A DNA stretch of 64,000 nucleotides from Pseudomonadota bacterium (lineage in GTDB: Bacteria; Pseudomonadota; Gammaproteobacteria; Burkholderiales; Thiobacillaceae): the NCBI GenBank assembly GCA_021811235.1, contig JAJZPG010000003.1, forward strand, positions 67,192 through 131,191, read 5' to 3'. The translations under genes were made by a program, and so were the position numbers. The notes beneath the pieces are model-generated. The model was not told where the DNA came from and made no database searches. It saw only the letters and a list, made by a program, of their open reading frames with translations. Positions 18,111 to 27,764 of the stretch are shown here, in pieces (the stretch's first letter is position 1; every line of letters starts with the position of its first letter).

Positions 18111-18659
18111 TCAGACGCGCGGTCGCGTGTCGGCTGCCTGCACCGGCGGACCTTCTGCCCGGAAGGCCTCGTGGAAGCTGACGCTGCCTTGGGGGAGCGA
18201 TCCGTCGAAGGACAGCGCGAAGAACACCTCCGGCGGCACGCCGTCGAGCACCAGCCCCGGCGCGTTCTCGAAGCCGAATCGCCGGTAGTAGCCCGGATGC
18301 CCGACGAGGCAACAGCCGCGGGCCCCCATGCGCTTCAGTCGCGCCAGGCCTGCCTCGACCAGCGCCGTGCCGATGCCCTGGCGCTGGTATTCAGGCAGTA
18401 CCGAAACCGGGCCGAGTCCGTACCAGCCCTCGGTACCGTCGGACAGCGTCACCGGCGAAAACGCAAGGTGCCCGACGACGCGGCCGCCGATCTCCGCGAC
18501 CAGCGAGACGCTCAGCGCCCTGGCGGCGCGCAGGGCGTCGATGATGAACTGCTCGGCGTGCTGGCTGATCGCGAGAGTCTGGAAGGCGGCGACCGTCACT
18601 GCGGCGATGGCCTCGATGTCCGCGGGTGTTTCGTCTCGGATGGCGGGTTCCGGGGGCAT
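18111..18659 (-). CDS. GNAT-family N-acetyltransferase
   Basis: From MPPEPAIRDETPADIEAI the product is 182 residues. The acetyl-CoA-binding loop is GPVSVLPEYQRQGIGTALVEAGLARLKRMG, and HPGYYRRFGFENAPG is a segment typical of the YhbS-like subgroup. The target substrate is unknown. The track starts 13 codons further upstream (MNSNVSKD), also possible. The gene is convergent with clpB. Confidence 0.85.
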   Translation of the reverse strand: MPPEPAIRDETPADIEAIAAVTVAAFQTLAISQHAEQFIIDALRAARALSVSLVAEIGGRVVGHLAFSPVTLSDGTEGWYGLGPVSVLPEYQRQGIGTALVEAGLARLKRMGARGCCLVGHPGYYRRFGFENAPGLVLDGVPPEVFFALSFDGSLPQGSVSFHEAFRAEGPPVQAADTRPRV

Positions 18660-18755
18660 GGTTATGCGTTCATTATCCTTGCTGACGTTTGAATTCACCG
18701 GCCTGCACGGCTTTTCGCGCAGGTCCGGTGGAATGAGAGGGTAGACGACGAATTT

Positions 18756-19337
18756 TCATTGGTAGATCAGAGTGACAAGATAGAAATAATCCCCAAATTT
18801 CCTCACCCGTGTAGTTCCGCCTTCCACCTTTTCCCCATCCTTGAGCATGACTTGATCGCTTTCATCATAAGTTAGTGAGTAGAAGACATTTACTGCTGCG
18901 GCACCTCCGGTAGAGTCCCAATCCCACGAGTGGTGAATAGGGTGAGTGCCACCAAGCTTTCGAACAGTTTCTTCGTAGCCCGGTTTGTTGAATTGGAAGC
19001 GTACCCAATGTGAATCGAATCCTGTGCGTAGCAATAGGAACAGAAGGGGCCATACCATCAGGGGAGCAGCGACAACCGACGCGAGCCTTAACCATCGCCT
19101 TTGGGCAAGGCTTCTAACAATTCCCCCAATCCAAATCATTCCAACGATGATCGTCGGAATGCCAATGATAGGAACCAGTGCAAACCAAAGATTGAATATT
19201 CGATCCAGTTCATTGGCGGAATAGAAGAGGATTGCGAGAAGCAGTTGAAGCGCGATATGAAATGGCGAGAACAAGCGGCCAAAACCGTGTGGTGGACGAA
19301 AGTTTGCAACGGCGGCTTGGCTATTGGGAGGCTGCAT
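18756..19337 (-). CDS. Hypothetical membrane protein
   Basis: The product is 193 residues. Three hydrophobic segments are visible, around residues 24-43 (PFHIALQLLLAILFYSA), 49-73 (LWFALVPIIGIPTIIVGMIWIGG) and 83-103 (ASVVAAPLMVWPLLFLLL). A polar C-terminal domain follows (YEETVRKLGGTHPIHHSWDWD). No family recognised. Its DNA is distinctly lower in GC than the flanking genes and the stop region is AT-rich, so recent acquisition is likely. The next gene on the same strand is the small antitoxin-like gene at 19351-19563. Confidence 0.6.
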   Translation of the reverse strand: MQPPNSQAAVANFRPPHGFGRLFSPFHIALQLLLAILFYSANELDRIFNLWFALVPIIGIPTIIVGMIWIGGIVRSLAQRRWLRLASVVAAPLMVWPLLFLLLRTGFDSHWVRFQFNKPGYEETVRKLGGTHPIHHSWDWDSTGGAAAVNVFYSLTYDESDQVMLKDGEKVEGGTTRVRKFGDYFYLVTLIYQ

Positions 19338-19350
19338 CGTCGCCTAACAG

Positions 19351-19563
19351 TTATTCGAGAGACCCATGGGTCGGGGCGGCCTTATAATTATGGAGGCAAT
19401 GCTTTCTGGCTTCTTCGTGCGGGATGGTGCGGCCTTCGTCGACGGCTTTCAGGCCGGCTTCGATGTTTTGTCGCACGTAAAACTCGTACACGATGTCGTC
19501 GAATGTCGCCGTGTCGGGAAGACGTTCGATCAGTTGGCGGGCCATTTCCTTGGCGGTTTGCAT
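19351..19563 (-). CDS. Small antitoxin-like protein, orphan
   Basis: The product is 70 residues starting MQTAKEMARQLIERLPDTATFDDIVYEFYVRQNIEAGLKAVDEGRTIPHEE. This N-terminal pattern recurs in small antitoxin-like proteins annotated beside RelE or ParE toxins, where the helix IEAGLKAxxEGRxxPHEE is typical. Here the C-terminal end differs (ARKHCLHNYKAAPTHGSLE) and no toxin gene is adjacent; the next gene downstream is an unrelated membrane protein. It may be an orphan or decayed antitoxin. Assignment is from pattern memory only. Confidence 0.6.
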   Translation of the reverse strand: MQTAKEMARQLIERLPDTATFDDIVYEFYVRQNIEAGLKAVDEGRTIPHEEARKHCLHNYKAAPTHGSLE

Positions 19564-19652
19564 GGCGGTGCTCCGCGAAAACCTTGCTAAATCTTACACT
19601 GCGCCCGGAGGGAAGGCGGGTGCCAGGTCCGGAAGGCTTGCATTGCGCGGCT

Positions 19653-19681
19653 TTGCCCGACTCCACCCCACCCCCTAGAAT
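19653..19681 (+). promoter_or_regulatory. Probable sigma-70 promoter of tamAB
   Basis: TTGCCC (19653-19658) and TAGAAT (19676-19681) are separated by exactly 17 bases and lie 30 bases upstream of the proposed tamA start. TAGAAT is a good -10 hexamer in an otherwise GC-rich setting. Confidence 0.6.
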
Positions 19682-19711
19682 GACCTGACGACCGTTTCCG
19701 TCCGGATTGTC

Positions 19712-21448
19712 TTGCCCGTTCACCTTTGCAAACTCTTGCTCTTCCTTGCCGCGCTCGCCGCGCTGCCGGCGCACGCGCTGACGGTGGAGGTGCAGGCGTC
19801 CGATGAACTGAAGGCGCTGCTGGAGCAGCACCTGGAAACGGCGCGCGCGGCGCGGCTGGGCGACAAGCCGGATGCGGAGGAAATCGCGCGGCTGCAGCGG
19901 CAGAGCGAGCAGACGGCGCGCGACCTGCTGGCGACCGAGGGGTATTTCTCGCCGCGCATCGAGAGCAAGGTGGAGCCGGCGGGCGACGACTGGCGGGTGA
20001 CGTATCGGGTCGACGCCGGGCCGCGCGCCACGGTGCGCAGCGTGAAGTTCGCGTTCGCCGGCGAGCTCGCCACGCGCGAAAACGCAGCGGGCCTGCGCGG
20101 CCGCATCGAGCGCAACTTCGCTTTGCAGCCGGGCATGCCGTTCCGCCAGGCCGACTGGAATACGGCCAAACTGGGGGCGCTGCAGGCTTTGTTGCTGGCG
20201 CGTTACCCGGCGGCGCGCCTGGCGGCGAGCGAGGCGCGCGTCGATCCCGAGGCGCATGCCGCGGACCTGGCGCTGACGATCGACAGCGGACCGGCGTTCT
20301 TCTACGGCGCGCCGGTGATCAGCGGCAGCGAGCGCTATCCCGAATCGCTTATCCGCAACCTCAATCCGGCGAAGCCCGGCCGGCCCTATCGTCAGCAGGA
20401 TCTGATCGACTACCAGATGGCGCTGGAGGCGAGCGGCTATTACGCGCAGGCGACTGTGCGCATCGATCCTGATCCGGCCCAGGCGGCGGCGGTGCCGGTT
20501 CGCGTGGAGGTGATCGAGCGTCCTGAAAAGCGCTTCAGCGTGGGGGCGGGCATCAGCACCGACACGGGCGCGCGGGTGCAGGCGTCGTGGCTGCACCGCG
20601 ACATCCTCGACGAGGGCATGCGGCTGAAGCTCGAGACGCGGCTGGAAACCAAGAAGCAGACCGGGCTGGCGGAGCTGGCCTGGCCGCGCAACGCCAAGGG
20701 CTACGAAAACAGCCTCGGCGTGCAGCTGAAGCACGAGGACATCGAAGGCCAGGAGACGCGTTCCACGGTGCTCGCCGCCAAACGCAATCGCACGCGCGGG
20801 CAGATCGAGACGACGCTCACGCTGCAGTACCAGACCGAAGAGCAGACCGTCGGTGACGTGCTGAGCGCGCGCAACCAGGCGCTGTCCGCCAACTATGCGT
20901 GGACCCAGCGCACCATCGGGCGCGCGTTCTATCCGCGTCGCGGCTACGTGCTGACGCTGCAAGGCGGCGGTGCGGCCGCGGCGCTGCTGTCGGACACCAG
21001 CTTCATCCGCCTGTATGGCCGCCACACCCACTATTTCCGCGCCGGTGACAACGGCCGGCTGGTGCTGCGCGGCGAACTCGGCAGCGTGCTCGCCGACACG
21101 CGCGACGGCATTCCCACCGATTTCCTGTTCCGCGCCGGCGGCGACAATTCGGTGCGCGGCTACGCCTACCAGAGCCTGGGGAGAACGCTGGAAGGCGGGG
21201 TGGCGTCGGTGCGCTACCTCGCCACCGGCAGCGTCGAGTACAACTATTTCTTCAACCGCGACTGGGGCATGGCGCTGTTCGTCGACGCCGGCGACGCGGC
21301 CGACAGCCCGGGCGCGCTGTCGCCGGTGTTCGGCTATGGCGTCGGCGCGCGCTACCGTTCGCCGGTGGGGCCGGTCAACCTCGATCTCGCCTACGGCGAA
21401 GCCACCGACGAATTCCGCCTGCATTTCTCGCTCGGGGTGTCGTTTTGA
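19712..21448 (+). CDS. tamA: Translocation and assembly module protein TamA (Omp85 family)
   Basis: The product is 578 residues with a signal peptide (LCKLLLFLAALAALPAHA). POTRA domains span about residues 20-260 (LLATEGYFSPRIESKVEPAGDDWRVTYRVDAGPRATV). A C-terminal Omp85 beta-barrel follows, with the family end signature FRAGGDNSVRGYAYQSLG and a final phenylalanine (HFSLGVSF). TamA sits in the outer membrane and with TamB helps assembly of outer-membrane proteins or lipid transport. The start is a TTG with a weak ribosome site, so the N-terminus could differ by a few residues. Its stop overlaps the tamB start. Confidence 0.92.
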   Translation: MPVHLCKLLLFLAALAALPAHALTVEVQASDELKALLEQHLETARAARLGDKPDAEEIARLQRQSEQTARDLLATEGYFSPRIESKVEPAGDDWRVTYRVDAGPRATVRSVKFAFAGELATRENAAGLRGRIERNFALQPGMPFRQADWNTAKLGALQALLLARYPAARLAASEARVDPEAHAADLALTIDSGPAFFYGAPVISGSERYPESLIRNLNPAKPGRPYRQQDLIDYQMALEASGYYAQATVRIDPDPAQAAAVPVRVEVIERPEKRFSVGAGISTDTGARVQASWLHRDILDEGMRLKLETRLETKKQTGLAELAWPRNAKGYENSLGVQLKHEDIEGQETRSTVLAAKRNRTRGQIETTLTLQYQTEEQTVGDVLSARNQALSANYAWTQRTIGRAFYPRRGYVLTLQGGGAAAALLSDTSFIRLYGRHTHYFRAGDNGRLVLRGELGSVLADTRDGIPTDFLFRAGGDNSVRGYAYQSLGRTLEGGVASVRYLATGSVEYNYFFNRDWGMALFVDAGDAADSPGALSPVFGYGVGARYRSPVGPVNLDLAYGEATDEFRLHFSLGVSF

Positions 21449-24400
21449 GGCGCGCCATCCGGACGCTGGCCGGCGTGGTCGCCGTGCTGGGCGCGCTCGT
21501 CGCCGCAGGCGTTTTCCTGGCGGGCACGGCGACCGGTTTCCGCTGGCTGACCGATGCGGCGGCGACGCTGAGCGGACAGCGCGTGCAGTTCGACGGCGTC
21601 GACGGCCATCTCGGCGCGCCGCTGTCCATCCGCAAGCTGACGCTCGCCAGTGAGATGCGGCGCATCGAGATCGACGACCTCCGCCTGGAATGGCGGCCGC
21701 GCGCACTGTGGCAGCGGCGGCTGGAGGTCGACCTGCTCGCCGCACGCAGCCTGCGGGTGACGGTGCTGAAAAAGGACACCACGCCGCCGACGCTGCCGGC
21801 GAGCCTGCGCCTGCCGCTCGACGTGCAGGTGCACGCCGTCGACCTGGCGCGGCTGGAGGTCGTCGACGCCGGCAGCACACTCGTGTTCACGGACCTGCGC
21901 GGCCGGCTCGACGACGACGGCACGCGCTATCGCGTGACGCTGGCGAATGCGGGCACGTCGTGGGCCGAGCTGCAGGGACAGGCCGAAATCGGCAAGGACG
22001 CGCCGTTCGCCGTGCAGGGGCGCATCGACGCCGCGCGCAGCGAGCCGGTGCCGGTTGTCGCGCAGTTGGGGCTCGACGGCACGCTGGCGGCGTTGCAGTT
22101 CCGCCTCGACGCCCGCGCCGAGGCGATGATGCTGATGGCGAGCGGCGAGGCCGCGCCGTTCGCCAAGGTGCGCCTGCCCAGGCTGCTGGTGGCGGGCGAG
22201 GGCATCGACCCGCGCTTGTTCGTGGCGGGCGCGCCGGCCGCCGACCTGGCGTTTTCCGGCGTGTTCGAAGGACGCGCGGGCGAACGCCTGCTCGGCACCT
22301 TCAGCGTCAGCAACCGCCTGGCCGGCCGGTTCGACCAGCAGCGCCTGCCACTCGCCAACCTGACCGGGGCGGTGGCGGGCGATCTCGCGCAGGCCGATTT
22401 CAGCGCGCTCCTGATCGACCTCGGCGCGGCCGGCCAACTGACGGGCCGCGGCCAATGGCGCGACGGGCGTTTCGCGCTGCATCTCGCCAGCCCGCGTCTC
22501 GATCTTGCGGGGCTGCACCGCGATCTCCACGCCACGCGCCTCGCCACGACGCTGAAGCTCAGCGGCGACGCGGCCAGCCAGTCGCTCGACGCCGAGGTGA
22601 GCGAGGCCTGGGGGCAGGGCCGCTTCACGCTGACGCATAGCGCCGCCGCACTGCAACTGGTCGCGGCGAATTTCAGCGGGCAGGCCGGGCACCTGGAGGC
22701 CACAGGCATCTTGAAGCTCGACGCCAGCCGCGCGTTCGTTGCCAGCTTCGATGCCGCTCAGATCAACCCGGCGCGCTTCGGCAGCTTCCCGCGCGGGCGG
22801 CTGAATGCGCGCGGCGAGGCGAGCGGCGCGCTGGCGCCGGAACTGCGGCTGCAGGCGCAGTTCACCCTGCCGCCGGGCGAGCTCGAAGGGCGTCCGGTGA
22901 AGGGGCAGGGCCGTCTGCGCATCGAACAGCGCCATCTGGCCGATGCCGACGTCGACCTGGACCTGGCCGGCAACCAGGCGAAGCTGAAAGGCGCATACGG
23001 GCGTGCCGGCGATCGCCTGACCTGGGATGTCGACGCGCCGGCGCTGGCGCGCCTGAACCTCGGCCTCGCCGGCCGGCTCACCAGCACCGGCAGCGTCAGC
23101 GGCGACCCCCGGCAGCCGCAGATCAAGGCACAGCTGGCCGCCAGCGGCCTGCGTCTGCCGGGCGAGATCGCGGCAGACAGCGTGGCTTTGCAGCTCGACC
23201 TGCAGGCCGTTGCGAACGGCGCGTTCAACGGCACGCTCGACGCCCGAGGCGTGCGTCTCGCCGGGCAATCCCTGCAGGCGCTGCACGCGGACCTGCAGGG
23301 CCGCCGCAACGCGCATGCGCTGGCGCTCGACGCGCGCCTGCCCGACTGGCGGATGACGGCGAATCTGGCGGGCGGGCTCGACGAGAATCTGGTCTGGCGC
23401 GGGCAGCTGCGGCAGGCCGCAGTCGACGGCGCGTGGCCGATGCGGCTGAGCGCGCCGGCCACGCTGCTGCTGTCGCGCGAGCGGCAGCAGGTGGAAGGGC
23501 TTGCGGCGACGCTCGCCGGCGGCCAGATCAGCGTGGCGCAGTTCGACCGCCAGGGCGCGCAGCTGACCACGCGCGGCAGCCTCGCCAGCCTGCCGCTGGC
23601 GCCGCTGCTCGGCCTGCTGGAACAGGCGCCGCCGTTCAGCACCGACCTGCGGATCAACGGCGACTGGGCGTTGCGCGCCGGCAGTGCGCTCGACGGCACA
23701 CTGCGGCTGCGCCGCCAGAGTGGCGACGTGCGCCTGAAGGACCCGGCGATGAATGTGGGGCTGACTGCGCTGGTGCTGGAAGCGCGCGCCGAGGGCAGCC
23801 GGGTGACTGCGCATCTCGAAGTGGATACCCGCGAGGCCGGCCAGGTGCGTGCGGATGGGCAGGCGACGCTGGTGCGGGAAGGCGCGGGCTTCATCCTGCC
23901 GCGCAGTGCGCCGCTGGGCTGGACGGCGCGGGTCGACGTGCCCGACCTGCGCCTGGCCCGGGCGTTCCTGCCGCTTGGCGTGCGCGCCGACGCGCGCCTG
24001 GCCGCCCGGCTGAGTGGCAGCGGCAGCCTGGCGGCGCCGCGCATCGACGGGCGGATCGACGCCGACAGGATCCGCTTCGCCATGCCGCAGGAGGGCATCG
24101 CGATCACCGGCGGTACGCTCGCTCTGGTCCTGGCCGATGACCGGGTGCGGGTGCAGGCAGGCGAATTGAAGGGCAGCAGCGGGCGCGTCGTGGTGAGCGG
24201 CGAGGCGCAGCTGAGGAATCCGCAGGCGGGGTTGCTGCTGACGTTCGAAAAGTTCGCCGCCAGCAACCGCAGCGATCGTCGCGTGATCGTGTCCGGCGTC
24301 ACCCGCCTCAATCTCGACCCCCGGCGACTGCAGCTTACCGGCGAACTCACGGCCGACCGGGCCCGTCTCGAAATGCCCGAGGCGAGCCGCCCCCGGTTGT

Positions 24401-25221
24401 CGGACGACGTGGTGGTCGTCGGCCGGGCGCCACGCGAAAAACCGGCGGCGCAGCGTTTTCCGCTGGCGCTCGATCTGCAACTCGGGCTGGGCGACGATTT
24501 CCTGTTCAAGGGCGCCGGGCTCGACGTGAGGCTGGGCGGCAAGCTGCGCGTGTTCACCGTGGATCAGGCGCTCCCTCCGGACCGCCCGCAGGGCGGGCGT
24601 CCGGCCTACCCTTCGCAGACGCTGCGCGGCGAGGGCACGATCCAGGTGGAAGAAGGACGCTATGCCGCCTATGCGCAGAGGCTCGACATCGAGCGCGGCG
24701 TGCTGCGATTCACCGGGCCGCTCGACAATCCTGGACTCGACGTGCTGGCCGTGCGCACCACGCCGAGTGTCAAGGTGGGCGTGCTGGTCGGCGGCACGGT
24801 CCAGCATCCGGTGGTCAAGCTCTATTCCGATCCGCCGCTGCCCGACACCGAAAAGCTCGCCTGGCTGGTGCTGGGACATGGGCTGGAAAACAGCGGACAG
24901 CAGGAATTCGTGCTGCTGCAGGTGGCGGCCGGTGCGCTGCTGTCCCAGGCCGAGTCGGTGAATCTCCAGGCGAAACTGGCCGACTCGCTGGGCATCGACA
25001 GCTTCGATGTGCGCTCGGGCGGCGGGGAAGACCTCACCAGCACCGTGGTCAGCGTCGGCAAGCGCCTTTCCTCCCGCGCGACCCTCTCGTATGAGCAAAG
25101 CCTCGACGGCCTGAGCCAGGTGGTCAAGGTGTTGTACCAGCTGACGCCGCATGTGCGGCTGGAGGCGCAGGCGGGGCAGCAAAGCAGCTTCGATGCGTTC
25201 TATACGCTGGAGTACGACTGA
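21445..25221 (+). CDS. tamB: Translocation and assembly module protein TamB (AsmA/DUF490 family)
   Basis: The product is 1258 residues. One N-terminal membrane anchor (TLAGVVAVLGALVAAGVFLAG) is followed by a very long beta-rich periplasmic region of repeated short strands. The C-terminal DUF490 domain contains SLGIDSFDVRSGGG and ends SSFDAFYTLEYD. TamB spans the periplasm as a hydrophobic groove and works with TamA. It starts at a TTG overlapping the tamA stop (TTGA), so it is translationally coupled. The long minus-strand ORF opposite is a shadow. Confidence 0.93.
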   Translation: MRRAIRTLAGVVAVLGALVAAGVFLAGTATGFRWLTDAAATLSGQRVQFDGVDGHLGAPLSIRKLTLASEMRRIEIDDLRLEWRPRALWQRRLEVDLLAARSLRVTVLKKDTTPPTLPASLRLPLDVQVHAVDLARLEVVDAGSTLVFTDLRGRLDDDGTRYRVTLANAGTSWAELQGQAEIGKDAPFAVQGRIDAARSEPVPVVAQLGLDGTLAALQFRLDARAEAMMLMASGEAAPFAKVRLPRLLVAGEGIDPRLFVAGAPAADLAFSGVFEGRAGERLLGTFSVSNRLAGRFDQQRLPLANLTGAVAGDLAQADFSALLIDLGAAGQLTGRGQWRDGRFALHLASPRLDLAGLHRDLHATRLATTLKLSGDAASQSLDAEVSEAWGQGRFTLTHSAAALQLVAANFSGQAGHLEATGILKLDASRAFVASFDAAQINPARFGSFPRGRLNARGEASGALAPELRLQAQFTLPPGELEGRPVKGQGRLRIEQRHLADADVDLDLAGNQAKLKGAYGRAGDRLTWDVDAPALARLNLGLAGRLTSTGSVSGDPRQPQIKAQLAASGLRLPGEIAADSVALQLDLQAVANGAFNGTLDARGVRLAGQSLQALHADLQGRRNAHALALDARLPDWRMTANLAGGLDENLVWRGQLRQAAVDGAWPMRLSAPATLLLSRERQQVEGLAATLAGGQISVAQFDRQGAQLTTRGSLASLPLAPLLGLLEQAPPFSTDLRINGDWALRAGSALDGTLRLRRQSGDVRLKDPAMNVGLTALVLEARAEGSRVTAHLEVDTREAGQVRADGQATLVREGAGFILPRSAPLGWTARVDVPDLRLARAFLPLGVRADARLAARLSGSGSLAAPRIDGRIDADRIRFAMPQEGIAITGGTLALVLADDRVRVQAGELKGSSGRVVVSGEAQLRNPQAGLLLTFEKFAASNRSDRRVIVSGVTRLNLDPRRLQLTGELTADRARLEMPEASRPRLSDDVVVVGRAPREKPAAQRFPLALDLQLGLGDDFLFKGAGLDVRLGGKLRVFTVDQALPPDRPQGGRPAYPSQTLRGEGTIQVEEGRYAAYAQRLDIERGVLRFTGPLDNPGLDVLAVRTTPSVKVGVLVGGTVQHPVVKLYSDPPLPDTEKLAWLVLGHGLENSGQQEFVLLQVAAGALLSQAESVNLQAKLADSLGIDSFDVRSGGGEDLTSTVVSVGKRLSSRATLSYEQSLDGLSQVVKVLYQLTPHVRLEAQAGQQSSFDAFYTLEYD

Positions 25222-25379
25222 CCAAAGCCGGTCCCCGAAGGACGCGAAGCGAATGAAATCGTGCCGGATGTGGCCTGGCCCGCAGTCTTGCGCGACGGAT
25301 TTCGGGTTCTTCGTGCCCTTCGTGCGCCAATTGCGCGTTGTGGCTGAATCGGCCAAATCCCGATGTTAGAATCCGGCGC
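25222..25379. other. Gap between tamB and surE
   Basis: No gene seen. The sequence GTTAGAAT just before 25380 contains a TAGAAT -10-like hexamer that may belong to a promoter of the surE-pcm-nlpD-rpoS run, but no matching -35 box at 16-18 bases was found. Confidence 0.35.
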
Positions 25380-25451
25380 ATGTCCGAACTTCGCATCACC
25401 GCCCTGAATGTTCCGCGCCGGCTGACTGCCCTGTCCGGAGGCGCTCGCTGA
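25380..25451 (+). CDS. Possible 23-residue upstream ORF of surE
   Basis: The ORF encodes [23 protein letters not shown] and its TGA overlaps the surE ATG (TGATG), so ribosomes finishing it could reinitiate at surE. It is too short for the ORF track. There is no clear ribosome site before it, so it may be chance. Confidence 0.3.
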   Translation: MSELRITALNVPRRLTALSGGAR

Positions 25452-26194
25452 TGCGCATCCTGCTGTCCAACGACGATGGGTATTTCGCGCCCGGCCTCGC
25501 TGCGCTGGCGCAGGCGCTGGCGCCGCTCGCCGACATCACCGTGGTGGCACCCGAGCGTGATCGCAGTGGCGCCTCCAATTCGCTTACCCTCGACCGGCCC
25601 TTGATGCTGCGCCAGGCACCGAGCGGTTTCCACTACGTCAACGGCACGCCGACGGATTGCGTACATCTGGCTGTCACCGGCATGCTCGACCATATGCCCG
25701 ACATGGTGATTTCCGGCATCAATCATGGCGCCAACATGGGCGACGACACCATCTATTCGGGCACCGTCGCCGCCGCCACCGAAGGCTATCTGCTGGGCAT
25801 CCCGTCGATCGCGGTGTCGCTCGCCAACCATAACGCGCTGCACTTCGGCACCGCCGCGCGGGTGGTGGTCGATCTGGTGCAGCGCATCCAGGCCAGTCCG
25901 CCCACCGAGCCGATGCTGCTCAACGTCAACGTGCCGGACCGTGCGTGGGATGAGCTGGCCGGCCTCAGCGTGACCCGCCTGGGCAAGCGTCACAAGGCCG
26001 AGTCGGTGGTGAAGACCACCAACCCGCGCGGCCAGGTCGTCTACTGGGTGGGTGCCGCCGGCGCCGCGCAGGACGCGGGCGAGGGCACCGATTTCCACGC
26101 CGTGGCCAACGGCTTCGTTTCGATTACTCCGCTGCAAATGGACTTGACCCGTTTCAGCCAGATGGACAGTGTCAACAAATGGTTGAAACCATGA
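25451..26194 (+). CDS. surE: 5'-nucleotidase SurE
   Basis: The product is 247 residues, the usual size. The N-terminal [13 protein letters not shown] holds the metal-binding aspartates. [29 protein letters not shown] and [25 protein letters not shown] are the classical SurE motifs. SurE removes phosphate from nucleoside 5'- and 3'-monophosphates and is linked to stationary-phase survival. It opens the conserved run surE-pcm-nlpD-rpoS. The stop overlaps the pcm start (ATGA). Confidence 0.97.
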   Translation: MRILLSNDDGYFAPGLAALAQALAPLADITVVAPERDRSGASNSLTLDRPLMLRQAPSGFHYVNGTPTDCVHLAVTGMLDHMPDMVISGINHGANMGDDTIYSGTVAAATEGYLLGIPSIAVSLANHNALHFGTAARVVVDLVQRIQASPPTEPMLLNVNVPDRAWDELAGLSVTRLGKRHKAESVVKTTNPRGQVVYWVGAAGAAQDAGEGTDFHAVANGFVSITPLQMDLTRFSQMDSVNKWLKP

Positions 26195-26859
26195 ATTCCC
26201 GCGCCGGCATCGGCATGACCTCGGCGCGCACGCGTGGCCGCATGGTCGAGCGCCTGCGCGAGCAGGGCATCAAGGACGAGATCGTGCTGGCGGCGATGGG
26301 CGCGGTGCCACGCCACTTGTTCGTCGACCAGGCGCTGGAGTCGCGCGCCTACGAGGACACCGCGCTGCCGATCGGCTTCGGCCAGACGATCTCCAACCCC
26401 TACATCGTCGCGCGCATGGCCGAATTGGCGCGCCACGGCGAGAACGGCCAGGGCCGCGCGCTCGGCCGTGTGCTCGAGATCGGTCTGGGCTGCGGCTACC
26501 AGGCAGCCGTGCTGGGCAAGCTCGCGCGCGAGGTGGTGTCGATGGAGCGCATCGCCCAGCTGGTCGGCAAGACCCGGGCGCGCCTGCGCGAACTGCGGGT
26601 CAACAACGTCAAGCCCAAGCACGGCGACGGCATGCACGGGGCCAGGGATTTCGCGCCGTTCGACGCCATCGTGATCGCGGCCGCGTTCGCCGAGGTGCCG
26701 CAGGAATTGCTGGCCCAGCTGGCTGACGGCGGGCGGCTGGTGATGCCGCTCGGCAACGCCACCCAGACGCTGTGCGTGGTCGAGCGTCAGGGCGAGGCCT
26801 TCAACGAACGCCTGCTCGAAGGGGTGAAGTTCGTCCCCCTGTTGCCGGGGGTCGCATGA
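26191..26859 (+). CDS. pcm: Protein-L-isoaspartate O-methyltransferase
   Basis: From [15 protein letters not shown] the product is 222 residues. It repairs isoaspartyl residues in aged proteins using S-adenosylmethionine. Visible are [42 protein letters not shown], the SAM-binding [16 protein letters not shown] and [18 protein letters not shown] prefer the ATG overlapping the surE stop to the track start 12 bases earlier. The stop overlaps the nlpD start. Confidence 0.96.
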   Translation: MNSRAGIGMTSARTRGRMVERLREQGIKDEIVLAAMGAVPRHLFVDQALESRAYEDTALPIGFGQTISNPYIVARMAELARHGENGQGRALGRVLEIGLGCGYQAAVLGKLAREVVSMERIAQLVGKTRARLRELRVNNVKPKHGDGMHGARDFAPFDAIVIAAAFAEVPQELLAQLADGGRLVMPLGNATQTLCVVERQGEAFNERLLEGVKFVPLLPGVA

Positions 26860-27764
26860 CGGGAGCGGCAGCCGGCTACTTCAGGGGGCTGGGGCTCGGC
26901 ATGCTGCTGCTGGGGCTGGCGGGCTGCACCACGTCCGTCCCCGCGCCGGTGAGCGATCGCACTTCGGCGCGCACCGCCGGCAAAACCGATGCGCGTCCGG
27001 TCACGCCGCAGATCGCGCCGTCGACCAACGGCCTGCATACCGTGCAGCGCGGCGACACCTTGTACGCCATCGCCTTCGCCAACGGCCTCGATCACCGCGA
27101 GATCGCCATCTGGAACCGGCTCGAATCGCCCGACCTGATCCTGGTCGGCCAGGTGCTGCGGCTGACGCCGCCGCCGGGCGCGGTCGAGATCAGGCCGCTC
27201 GACGACGAGCCGGCGCCGAGCGCGCAGCCGCTCGCCGAGCCGGTCGTGCTGCGCGAGCCGCAGGCGGTGCTGCTGCCGTATTCCGAAGCCAACTGGGCGC
27301 AGGTTTCGGGCGCCCGCCCGGCGGTGGCGGCGGCGCCCAAGCCGGCATCGCCTGCTCCCGCTCCCGCCGTGGCGGCGCCCGCCGCCGGCGCATCCTTCGA
27401 CGGCTGGCTGTGGCCGGCCGACGGCACCCTGGCGGGCCGTTTCGGCGCAGCCGGCGGCAAGGGCATCGACATCGCCGGGACGCGCAATGCGCCGGTGAAA
27501 GCGGTGGCGCCCGGCAAGGTGGTCTACAGCGGCAGCGGCCTGCGCGGCTACGGGCGGCTGCTCATCGTCAAGCATGCGGGCGAATATCTGTCCGCCTACG
27601 CACACAACGAAACGATCCTGGTGAAGGAAGGCGACACGGTGACGGCCGGCCAGAGGATCGCCCTGATGGGCGACAGCGATGCCGACCGGGTGAAACTGCA
27701 TTTCGAGATCCGCCGATACGGCAAACCGCTTGACCCCCTGAACTATCTGCCGGAGCGTTCATGA
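26856..27764 (+). CDS. nlpD: Murein hydrolase activator NlpD (lipoprotein)
   Basis: From [12 protein letters not shown] the product is 302 residues. A lipoprotein signal ends in LLGLAGC. A LysM peptidoglycan-binding domain follows at about 57-100 ([29 protein letters not shown]), then a proline/alanine linker. The C-terminal M23 domain is next ([50 protein letters not shown]). The first zinc ligand is missing (KGIDIAG instead of HxGxD), as in NlpD proteins that activate amidase AmiC instead of cutting peptidoglycan. The rpoS promoter often lies within nlpD. It overlaps both neighbours by 4 bases. Confidence 0.92.
   Translation: MTGAAAGYFRGLGLGMLLLGLAGCTTSVPAPVSDRTSARTAGKTDARPVTPQIAPSTNGLHTVQRGDTLYAIAFANGLDHREIAIWNRLESPDLILVGQVLRLTPPPGAVEIRPLDDEPAPSAQPLAEPVVLREPQAVLLPYSEANWAQVSGARPAVAAAPKPASPAPAPAVAAPAAGASFDGWLWPADGTLAGRFGAAGGKGIDIAGTRNAPVKAVAPGKVVYSGSGLRGYGRLLIVKHAGEYLSAYAHNETILVKEGDTVTAGQRIALMGDSDADRVKLHFEIRRYGKPLDPLNYLPERS

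Noticed and set aside
21391-25356. 1321-residue minus-strand ORF opposite tamA-tamB
   Set aside because: It is the complementary frame of a very GC-rich gene, rich in Arg, Gln, Ala and His with no domain. TamB on the plus strand is clear.
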